Shown: in pieces, positions 26,001-34,845 of the stretch
Layout of the letters: every line of letters begins with the position of its first letter
Numbering within the stretch: position 1 is the first letter of the stretch
From: Pleurodeles waltl
Taxonomy: Eukaryota; Chordata; Amphibia; Caudata; Salamandridae
DNA: 64,000 nucleotides
Assembly (NCBI RefSeq): GCF_031143425.1
Contig: NC_090448.1
Location: forward strand, 334,502,177 to 334,566,176
Direction of reading: 5' to 3'
Translations under genes and position numbers: made by a program
Notes under the pieces: model-generated
Seen by the model: the letters and a program-made list of their open reading frames with translations, nothing else
The model's database searches: none
Told to the model about the DNA's origin: nothing

Positions 26001-26721
26001 TTCGTGTGGTAAACCGTGCAAGAAACCTGGTATCCACCAACAGTTAAGCTGCCAGTAACACGAAGTTGCCTGCAAAATCATGTTGATATCGGTCATTCTA
26101 CAACACCAGATAAAGATACTGTAACTTAGAAAACACCACTAGTTACAAAAATCTAAATCACACTTTTATTTGAAGCAACCCACTCGTTCTGCTTTTTTAA
26201 CATATAAGTGCCAAATGGTAGAACATTACCTACTATGCTGCGTAAGGCATACTGGAAGGCCCTTTGCAAAGGTTGACTGTTCATTTTTTCTGTTAGTTAT
26301 TGCTATACTTCGATGTTATGCTCGTGCTAATGAGGCTCGACCAATGCTTAGACAGTGTTAAGTGTTAATAAAAGGCAAATAATTAAGTACTATTCCAAAA
26401 TGTACCACACTAAGCTGCATAATTTGCCTTTTCTTGCCGCATAATTTACTCAACCCCTGCAGCCTAATTTGCCACGCTCCTGCCGCATAATTCCAGTGCC
26501 CCTGCTTAACACAACAATCACATTCTGTCATGCACGACATTGAGACACTTCCCACAGAGAATCAAAATAAAGACAAACCCTTCCGTATATTTACACACTT
26601 ATACAGTGTAGTGCACTACCCATGTAGGCAAGCACTTCCCCACAGAGGTAGTAAACGCTATATAAATAATTCAATACACACTGTCTGTCTGTATAGGATA
26701 TACATCATGCAAAGAACGCAC
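23091..26721. other. GMPPB intron 1, distal part, unassigned
   Basis: About 3.6 kb without a recognisable domain. Frames up to 95 codons (for example near 24875-25162) lack similarity to any family I know and are not bounded by convincing splice sites. Confidence 0.45.
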
Positions 26722-26940
26722 CTGCAACAGCAGCAGCCAGAAGAGAACCCAACGCGGAAGAAGCAGACAGGGAGTACGAGTTTACAGAAAACAGTTGCTG
26801 TAGGCAGGCAAGCAGGGACGTGTCTGGGTGTGATTAAAAGCTGACAGGAAGTTCCCAGGTACGAAACCGATAGTCTCGCTCTTCTCCAACCCCAAACTTC
26901 CAGCTCAGCACCATTCAAAGACAGTATCAGTGGGCAGACA
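26722..26940 (-). other. GMPPB: Candidate GMPPB 5'UTR exon
   Basis: On the minus strand, a GC-richer stretch with several ETS-type GGAA or TTCC sites ends in CTGTTGCAG|GTGCGT, a plausible donor (exon end 26722). It lies directly downstream of the CCAAT and ETS/CRE promoter elements at 26949-27141. It is on the same strand as the GMPPB coding exon, which needs an upstream non-coding exon. Linking the two implies an intron of about 12.6 kb. The transcription start is not visible as a sequence motif, so the right boundary is approximate. The link is inference. Confidence 0.35.
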
Positions 26941-26948
26941 ATTTACAA

Positions 26949-26996
26949 CGACGTCACTTCCACTACGCCAGCTGCAGCCACGTAAAGGGAGTTCCC

Positions 26997-27032
<36 letters not shown>

Positions 27033-27141
27033 GTTCACTGGTGTCACCAAAGCAGCGCGGGCTCTGAATGGCTCGATTTATCTCCGATGCTATTGGCTAC
27101 AGCTGGAGCTGACTCAAGCTTCCGCTGAAACCTCTAATTGG
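26949..27141 (-). promoter_or_regulatory. Housekeeping-type promoter: CCAAT boxes and ETS/CRE composite
   Basis: In minus-strand order there is a CCAAT box in GTAACCAATTAG (27141-27137), a second in GTAGCCAATAG (27096-27092), and GGAAGTGACGTCG (26961-26949). The last overlaps an ETS site and a CRE, a composite common in TATA-less vertebrate promoters. CpGs are more frequent here than in flanking intron sequence. The CCAAT orientation and order point to minus-strand transcription, consistent with GMPPB. A 34-T tract separates the two parts. Confidence 0.45.
26998..27031. repeat. Poly(T) tract, 34 bases
   Basis: Uninterrupted T-run inside the candidate promoter region, poly(A) in the direction of GMPPB transcription. 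It could be a nucleosome-excluding element or the tail of an unrecognised retroinsertion. Confidence 0.9.
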
Positions 27142-27598
27142 TTACTTATATAGATGTGCCATTTTTGAGATTGGGGCGTGAAGTGAACCGGAACCACAGG
27201 CGCCGTTTTGAAAGTAATATGCTTAGGGTTCCGACAACCCAGAGTCACAGCAAGTTTAGAATTGAAGGTGGACAAATGGGACGTCAGTCAGCCAGGCTGA
27301 AATAAATGGAGCGCGTGGGTGTTAAATACAGGGGCCGTATTGTAGAAAGGGCGCAGTGTCCCTGTTTACGCTGCGGTGCACCTCTTACCTTGCGGGCCGG
27401 GCGCATGGGCGGTCAAGTATACAGTCTGATTGTGTGTGATAGTTTCATTTTGCAGTGTGAGAATTTGTGACATTTCCCGGTCTACGTGATATTTATAAAC
27501 AAACTTAATCATTGTCCTATGCAAAAACATGTCACACAGGCCAGAGGTGAAGTTAATGCCCCATAGCAGGGGAATCAAAAATCTTCTAGCTTACGGGA
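27142..27598. other. Upstream flank of the candidate promoter
   Basis: Moderately CpG-rich to about 27.4 kb, then AT-rich. A strong minus-strand donor-like site, GCAAG|GTAAGAGG, ends at 27389. It could be an alternative first exon of GMPPB or of an unrelated transcript, but there is no supporting acceptor or coding sequence. Confidence 0.35.
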
Positions 27599-27680
27599 CA
27601 AGAATTTTCAATTCTATTAAGGACAGGGAGGCGAGGATTATGCATTTCTTTCTTCACTTTCTATTAACGAGCAGCTTCAA
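27599..27680 (+). repeat. Left arm of an inverted repeat around the retrovirus region
   Basis: A 27-base sequence (27599-27625, core AATTTTCAATTCTATTAAGG) is perfectly repeated in inverse orientation at 32850-32876. Weaker similarity continues for about 50 bases inwards ('GGATTATGC', 'AGCAGC'). Confidence 0.7.
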
Positions 27681-27706
27681 AGAGTATAAGTAAAAACATT
27701 ACTACA

Positions 27707-27741
27707 GTGTGTGTGTGTGTATGTGTATATATATATATATA
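27707..27741 (+). repeat. (GT)n(TA)n microsatellite
   Basis: Simple dinucleotide runs: GT from 27707, passing through ATGTGTAT into TA to 27741. Confidence 0.9.
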
Positions 27742-28760
27742 CGATCCAAACAATGTTTGTCCTGTGTTGGCATGTACTGACAAGCTTCTTTACGCAGTGG
27801 TGCTGGTTTCACGGCAGGACACCCGTTTTGTTATTTAAACGATTTCCTTAACTTTGAAAAAGGAAAAACAGCACTCCAAAGGTGTACATTTTCCAAGTGC
27901 TTTAATGCTGAGCTCAATATAATTCACAAGGATTGCAAAAACGCCCGACGTGTTTCGGTCATTACGACCTTGTTCACAGGCATTTCCTGTTGTGCCCCTT
28001 CTCAGTGTTTATATAGACACCAAAGAAAAACATTGTTGCAAAACAAACAAATGTATTCAAATTCCTTGTTCATACCTGATTTCTAATTGCTAAACATTCA
28101 CATTTTCATCAATATTATTCTATTTTCTTTACATTCAACATCCATGATTGTTTGAAGTTTATGATGAATTATGGGTATGGTAGTTTTTCCATTAACCATT
28201 TTTTTGCCATTTTCATATATGTTTCAGCTTAATTGCATATTATGGTTCTATGTTCATGATACTGAATTTATAAGTTTTAAATTATCAGAATGTTGATACA
28301 ACTTATTTGCAAACTTTATATCGCATATAACGCTGATACCTATCTTCACTATTATTGATTGCTATCAATTTGAAAAAATAATTTATATGTGATTCTTATA
28401 AATCATGTTCCTTCTCATGCACTCCAGTGTGCAGATTTTCCTGAAACACAGAGAACTTATTATTAAAAAACCCCACCAATGTCAAACTAGAAAAGCCAAA
28501 TGGACGTATAATATTAAAATACAAAATACGAAACATTCATTATAATCTGGTTCCTTGAATTAAATTCACACAAGTTGGAACCTTTCATTATAAATGAACA
28601 AATAATTCCTCGTCCTGATTCAATCCCAAAGGGGTCAATGAACAAATATCCTCCTCGTTCATTTATGGGAACGCATAGTATGTCATTAGTTCCCATTGAC
28701 TATTGTGTGCTTGCTCCATATGTTTTGATGTAGCATAGCTTCTATCTACATTTATAGTAG
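27742..28760. other. AT-rich repeat-derived stretch left of the retrovirus
   Basis: It contains 'CGCCCGACGTGTTTCGGTC' at about 27943-27961, a type of short GC-rich palindrome-like block that I associate with the ends of dispersed vertebrate retroelements, though I cannot name the family. The rest is AT-rich without a coding signal. Confidence 0.4.
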
Positions 28761-29065
28761 CCGGAATATGTTCTAAGATTCTGAAAGAGACATTTATAAT
28801 ATCTTTTTGCAAGGCTTGTGAGAAGGCCTGAATAGCCAAAGGTGTACGTTTAAAATGCCAACAATGAAGTAAGACCATGTACAAAGAATCTTCGATCTAT
28901 AAATGGCAAATATATACATGCAAGGATACAGACACTCATATTGATATATGTATATACATTCAGACACAATGCAAAGCAAATAATTAATAAAAATGCATCA
29001 CGTAGGGCCTGCCTGGTGCTTCATCTTTCTCCTGCCAGCAAGTCGTTGACCCCAGTTCGACCGCA
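28761..29065 (-). repeat. 3' LTR of a truncated endogenous retrovirus
   Basis: This 305-bp sequence is about 85% similar by eye to 32440-32747, in direct orientation. Shared landmarks are 'AAGTAAGACCATGTACAAA', 'GATATATGTATATA', 'AATGCAAAGCAAATAATTAA' and the end 'GCAAGTCGTTGAC..CGACCGCA'. On the minus strand it would begin TGCGGTCGA. Confidence 0.7.
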
Positions 29066-29591
29066 ACGAGAAAGAGAGATCTCCACCGTCACGGGAAATA
29101 TATCAAGCATTCAACATCTAAATCCTGATTGAGGTCTCTAAAATTTAATTATGACCTAGTGTTATTTCCTCAGTATCCACTAGAGCCCAATAACAGGCCA
29201 AAAGCTGTTTTTCAAAAGGAGTATAGCACTCCCCAGAGTCGGTAGTTTTTTAGTCCAAAACCCCTGGGGCACCCTCATCCTTTCCTGTTTCTACCACATA
29301 CTCCAATTTGCATATTGTCCCTGAACAGTTACATGTAACTCAATGTTTCCCTCCTGCGCTGGCCACAAGTCTAAATCCTGTTGAATTGCTTCCTTTGCCA
29401 AATCAAAAGCACACTGATCCTCTTCACCTCATTCAAACTCATGTTTCTTCCTGGTCACTTTGTGCAGAGGAGCCAAGATCTGACTCAAATGAGGGATGTG
29501 CTGTCTTCAAGCCAAACAATCCAATACATCTCTGTGTCTCCTGCTTAGTGTGGGGTGTGGCAAACTCGAGAATCTTTTTCTTTGCTTGTGG

Positions 29592-30010
29592 TTACACCTC
29601 TCTGTGTCCCTGATTCCACTGAATGCCTAGAAACTTCAAATATTGAGATGGTCCTTGTGTCTTATCTGTGTTAATCATCAACCCCTTACTCTGCCAGAGT
29701 TCCACTACTATCTCTAACTGAATCTGCAACTGTTCTTCTGTCTCTCCCTGAATCATCACATCATCAACGTAATGGGTCAATTGCACATCTAGAATTACAG
29801 ATACTTTATCCAGGGGCACTGCAACCAGCCGTGACAGATAGTGGGACTATGTATGTACCCCACTGGCAAAGATAACATTCAAAACTGTCTTCTGCAGTGG
29901 GAGAATGAAAGTTGTTCTTGACATTCTGGCACCAGGGGTATAAAGAAGAACGTGTTGGCAATATCGATGGTGGCATACCAAGTCCCTGTATGTTTCTGTA
30001 GTTGTTCAAT
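29592..30010 (-). pseudogene. Retroviral reverse transcriptase fragment
   Basis: Segments in different frames give the A-motif region ('ATIDIANTFFFIPL', first catalytic Asp), then a 'HSPTICH' block, then the catalytic 'HYVDDVMIQG' box (about 29770), and 'KFLGIQW' near the end. These are hallmarks of retroviral RT, with YVDD typical of retroviruses and their endogenous copies. Frame changes between blocks make it inactive. It ends shortly before the 3' LTR, so the second half of pol and env were lost. Confidence 0.8.
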
Positions 30011-30539
30011 CAAAGTGATGGTGTCTGGGACCGCGGCTGTCAAAGGGAGTTATGTTTATTCAGCTCGCGGTAATCAACTTTCATTCTGTACCGCCGGTCA
30101 GGTCGTTTAACCAGCCAGAGGGGATTGTTCCAGTCAGTATTAGTTGAGCTATTACACCAGCCTCAATCATGTCTTTTTATAGTTTCACTTATTTCATCAT
30201 GCCTTCCAGGAATGGAGTACTGTTTCAAATGAATTACTTTAGTTGCCAGGGGCATCTTCACTGGGGGAATTTTTAAATGACCCACTTTCATGGCTGCCAC
30301 TGAAATTTATCTTTTTGTTCCAAACAATCATCATCCAGATACAAAGTAATTCCTTTCAAAATGTAATTTCCCAGTCTGTATTTTAAAAGAGGCACAATCA
30401 GCACAGTATATTCTCTTTTTGCTGTTCTCCTTATTTTTATTTGTACTGTAGTGTGCACAGCAGGGGTCTGGCTCCCCACCCAACCCTGTGTTGGTGAAAT
30501 GTGGTCCGTTAAACTTCCTAGGGTTTCTATACATCAAAA

Positions 30540-30600
30540 AGGCCTCCGCCCCAGTATCAACTAAGGCTCAAACGTTTTGCATATTTTTGTGTTTCCAAAG
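30540..30600 (-). pseudogene. Retroviral protease active-site fragment
   Basis: The minus strand reads 'ALVDTGAEAFL' (30570-30540). The D-T-G-A active site of retroviral aspartic proteases is preserved, in the position expected between gag and RT. A stop lies just upstream in this frame. Confidence 0.65.
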
Positions 30601-30899
30601 TATTTCTAAATCAACATGAGGTCTGTTATTTCGACAAGCCCAACTCTGTACCGGAGCTGGGCCAGTTTCCTAGTCTGATTTAAACCTGTCAACTTTTGCC
30701 CAAGTGAGGTCTGGATATATGCGTTCACATTTTTGAGCAGGCTTACCCCCTTCCCTGTTCTCAAACGTTAACCAGTCACTGTCCAGCTTTTCCTGTCTCT
30801 CTTGTAAGGAGACATTTCTCCCCCTTTCTTTTCCTTACCCCATTAACTGTGACTGTTACTGGCTCTGCGTTTCACACTTGTTATCTTGCTTGTTTACCT

Positions 30900-31660
30900 T
30901 TCTGCTGCCACCTTTCAATCCAAACCTCTTTTACAGTACATTTCCCACAAGCTTTTGGTATCTATCCCATCAATCTATTCTTTCTTGACACCATCTTTTA
31001 GTAGCGCCATAAACATGTCTTTCCTGGAAACTCTGTTGTTATCTGTGCGACCCTCAGACCTTGAAGATCTCTCAGGTTTATTCCAAGTACCTAATTCGCC
31101 TAACTCTCTGACCGCCTCTAGGACACCTTTCAAAGCCTGCCCTGTCTGATTGATTAATAGAGTCATAATTACTTGCTTATAGGCAGGTGGAGAAAGGCAA
31201 GTTAATTTGTTTCTTATTGGCACAGTAAGCGGTCCATCTAACAATTGGTTTGCATTGACCAAGAAAATGGCAGATTTCATTGCCTCCTCCTTAATTCTTT
31301 GCATTGCATCTTGTAAGGTATACCAGGGTTTCTCATTGGGAGGCCACTCTGAATCAGTGGGGTACTTCAGATTATATCAATCAACAACTAATTGTAACAA
31401 AGTGGTTTGGTGTTGTCTTTGAAAACCCCTGAACTGTTCCTGTATTACTGGGTCAGAACTTAGAGTATAGTTCTTGCGAGAGCCCCAATATCTAACAGGA
31501 CACCGGAAGTGCTGGTTTCAAACAACCTCATGGTCCAAGCAAGTAGAGACTCACCTGTTCTCTGTTTAAAGTGATCCATAACGTCATGTACTTCTTGCTG
31601 AGTGTAATCTTCTAGAGCATGTAGTGCAACTCCTGCTGGATCTTGTAGTGTGTGCTGCAA
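30900..31660 (-). pseudogene. Retroviral gag capsid-region fragments
   Basis: Two minus-strand frames (31660-31460 and 31304-30975) carry capsid-like sequence ('EVHDVMDHFKQRTGESLLAW', 'NQLLDGPLTVPIRNKL'). The position upstream of the protease fits gag. Stops and frameshifts separate the parts. A nucleocapsid zinc knuckle was not recognised. Confidence 0.6.
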
Positions 31661-32439
31661 TCTTCATCTAAATATTGGCTGTGCACGCACTACATTTTGC
31701 TCTTCTAAGTCCCCCTGTTCCACACCTTTTTTACTCTCCTCATCACTAGAGATTGACGGATCACTGCTGGTCGAAATGCTACTATCCCAAGATAAATCTG
31801 GACATCAGTCCAAACCAGCATTAGCAATGACTAAATTAACCTTTTTCTGATTTATCCTTCCTCTACGTTTAGGATATTTGTTTTGAGCTACTTTGATTGC
31901 AGCACGTTCTGCAATGGTTTGATACGTGTTTGACTTATCTTGCAATCATTTATTCTGACAAGACAACATGGTGACAATATTCTTTGAATCCACAAGCTCC
32001 TTTTCCAATTGTTCATTCACCCTTTCTAACTGTGTACATTTTTTATGCATTTTTCTGTAGGCAGACAAAAGTATCCACCCCGTTTGCCAAGAACTGAAAG
32101 ATCATTCCCTTCAACCTGTACTTTTTTTAAGCAAGACAAAACGTCTGCTGGATCTGCTTCATTCAAACATTCATCCCAACTCTCCAATAAACCAGCAGAA
32201 TGTGAAAATTCATTAGCTAATACATCATAGGGTGCCCGGCACTATCCAAGAATTTGAAAAACACTGTTCACACACGTTTTTAAAAGCAGATGTTTTAGTT
32301 TTCTTGCTAAACATATTTTCACTTTTAAACATACACTTTCAACCTCTAAAGCCTTCCCTCTGCTGACCTATGCCAAAGTGTTTTGCTTTACTGCTGACTG
32401 AGCCAAAATATACACACCGAGAGGAGTCGAAAAGATTCT

Positions 32440-32747
32440 CTGGAATGCACCTCTTAATCTGAAGAAGACATTTATTATATATTTTTCAAAGGCTCGTGAA
32501 GGAAGGCCTGTATAGTCAAAAGTGTACCTTTAAAATGCGCAACAATTAAGTAAGACCATGTACAAATAACCTTCAATCTATAAACAGCAAATATATGCAT
32601 GCAAGGATACAAAGACTTATATTGATATATGTATATATATTCATACACAATGCAAAGCAAATAATTAATAAAAATGCATCACCGTAGGGCCTGTCTGGTG
32701 TGTCATCTTTCTCCTGCCAGCAAGTCGTTGACACCGGGTCGACCGCA
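32440..32747 (-). repeat. 5' LTR of the truncated endogenous retrovirus
   Basis: Direct copy of 28761-29065 at the gag-proximal end. The outer edge ends ..CGACCGCA at 32747 on the plus strand, which is TGCGGTCG at the start on the minus strand. Confidence 0.7.
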
Positions 32748-32789
32748 ATACAAGTATTGTTGGGAAATGTAGTTTTTAGGTATACTTAA

Positions 32790-32876
32790 TGTCTATTAGC
32801 TGCTGTCAAATGTATCAGTAAAGAAAGCGAAGCATAATCCGAGCCTACGTGTCCTTAATAGAATTGAAAATTCTTG
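32790..32876 (-). repeat. Right arm of the inverted repeat
   Basis: The 27 bases 32850-32876 are the exact reverse complement of 27599-27625, with weaker inward similarity to about 32790. The two arms enclose the retrovirus and about 1.1 kb of left flank. Confidence 0.7.
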
Positions 32877-34123
32877 ACGCGTTAGCTATAAAAACATTTA
32901 TTCGCCATCACTCTGCTCGATTGCAGTCAGAGGATCTTGGAACCATGATAAAGTGACCCATGCCATGGTTAACCCCTTCAGACAGCCTTGTCTTTTTTTG
33001 TCAACAATACTTTGCACGCAGGCATTTTTGAGCTCAAGTGGAAACAGTGTTGGTCGGTGCCACACTGAGAGCACTTCAGGCAGTTGCTTTTATTCACCAC
33101 CACAAATAGCCTCAGGGTGTATCAGACAAATTGCACATTGCTTCAAATTGACCTTACAGCTAGGTAAACTAGCATTTGCAATGCAATGGGTCTCGTGTTT
33201 GCTCGAGTTAGAGCTATTAGCGTCATAAATTCCCAACTTGACTTTTCTTGCCACATAAATTGAAAATGAAAAGTAAAACAGTTGACATAAGCAAGTCAAT
33301 TCAAGGTGCCATGGCCTCCGTGAGCGTGAGAGTTATTGGCTTCCTGCCTGAATGTCTACAGAGGATCGCAGCTGGGATGAAAGGAAACCGGAGGTGGGGC
33401 CATCGCGTGCTGTAACAGGAGGAAGCCTGATGTAGTGCGATGGCCACCAAAATGTTCACTTAGTGAAATCGCCTGGGAGAGAACTCGACACACAAATAAG
33501 GGATATTTCACAAAATACACCAATAAAAATGAAGCATTTAAGACAAGCACAACAGAATGACTAGCAGTACTGGGTGTGGTTAAAAGCCCACAGAGAGATT
33601 ACAACAGACCAGAGGGCTTGCACGCTCAACCCTAAAAAGGAAGTGCCCAAATGGCAAACTGCCATTCTGCCTGGGCCATCTAGACTATTGTTTCAGTGAA
33701 GTAAACTGTAAGTTCCAGACTGATGTGTTCCCCTAGAAGGCCATGTGTAGGATGTGCACTCACTTGGTAGGTATGTGTACGCTAATATTTAAGGGAGGAG
33801 TAACACTCCCAGGATTTAGTTTAATCACCTTTATTAAAATAATAGAATCTGAATCTATTGAAAGCATATTCAGAAGCGCTTTACCTTGGCCACAAGTGCA
33901 AAAGCCTTTGGGAAGTGGTGGAGTCTTACTTTCCCATTCTGAAAGGCCCTTCAGAAAAAGCGTGCCCTTCACTTTTGGTAATTTGTTAAAGGATATCTAG
34001 GGATAGTTGTCTTTTAAAAACAGTTTTTCGTAATTGTGAAGCACACACTATGTGAAAATGAAACAAAAATAACTTTCTTTTGCTGTCCTTTCTGTAGGGA
34101 TGAAGTCAGGCAGTACACATTCA
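32877..34123. other. Unassigned intergenic stretch
   Basis: No domain, array or insertion boundary recognised. Reading frames up to 91 codons lack any known similarity. Confidence 0.45.
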
Positions 34124-34279
34124 GGGCCTGATTTATACTTTTTTAGCGCCGCATTTGCATAATTGTTTGACGCAAAAGCGGCGCAAACTTACAAAATATA
34201 ATTGAATTTTGTAAGTTTGCGCTGCTTTTGTGTCAAAAAATTACGCAAATGCGGCGTTAAAAAAGTATAAATATGGGCC
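34124..34279. mobile_element. Foldback MITE, ~156 bp
   Basis: The whole element is one imperfect palindrome. The left arm, beginning GGGCCTGATTTATACTTTTT and continuing through AGCGCCGCATTTGC and GCGGCGCAAACTTACAAAAT, is mirrored by the right arm ending ATATGGGCC. The centre is at about 34201. The arms differ at several positions. Such hairpins are non-autonomous DNA transposons. No unambiguous target duplication is visible, so the superfamily is not assigned. Confidence 0.85.
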
Positions 34280-34840
34280 TTAGTTTCCGTGCTTAACTTA
34301 CTGGGAGAAAACAACAGCGCAGAGCTACTGTCCTGAAGCTTGGAGTAGGGATTCCCACGAGGAAAGTGCAACAAAATGTTTTATTTGTTAAACACGTATA
34401 TATTGAAGAAATGCTTAAAAGCCGGGACAACAACAAATACTTCCCTTCACACGACAAGGGGCAGACGATAGGAGGACATTGGGGTCACTAGTGTAAGCAG
34501 AGTTCAAAACTCATCCACCTCACTGGCCACAGTAAAGCGCTTACAATAAAGTGGATGGGCCACAGAAACAAGATTATTACTATTAATGCTGATTTCGGTA
34601 CTGCTGTGTTCCACAACGTAGCCAGGGATTTCCATGTGAATTTAGAAACAAAAATTCAATGCCGCAGAGTCTTTATTTCTCTCCAAATGCATACATCCAT
34701 GGGGCTTTGTTTGGAAGCTATGAACTGTTTCTTCAAGAACCACAAAACTTTCTAGCAGAGAAAATAAGTTGGCTGTATTTGAGTCGAGAACAGCAAGCAA
34801 TGGCCTGCTTCATCTAGCCGGAATTCAAGGACAGCTATGA
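34280..34840. other. Unassigned spacer between MITE and solo LTR
   Basis: AT-rich sequence without recognised features. Confidence 0.45.
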
Positions 34841-34845
34841 GTGCA

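Larger units (their letters stand above)
28761..32747 (-). mobile_element. Endogenous retrovirus, internally deleted
   Basis: Two direct ~305-bp LTRs flank an internal region that reads on the minus strand as gag (about 31660-30900), protease (active-site triplet DTG at about 30560) and the front half of reverse transcriptase (about 30010-29590). RNase H, integrase and envelope are missing. Gag, protease and RT are in broken frames. LTR divergence indicates an old insertion. I could not identify a primer-binding site or target duplication. The class is uncertain; the RT is retroviral (YVDD) and not Ty3/gypsy-like. Confidence 0.7.

Noticed and set aside
27366..27578. 70-codon minus frame next to a strong donor at 27389
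   Set aside because: There is no similarity, no acceptor or promoter motif upstream, and the sequence becomes AT-rich. The donor alone is not enough to call an exon.
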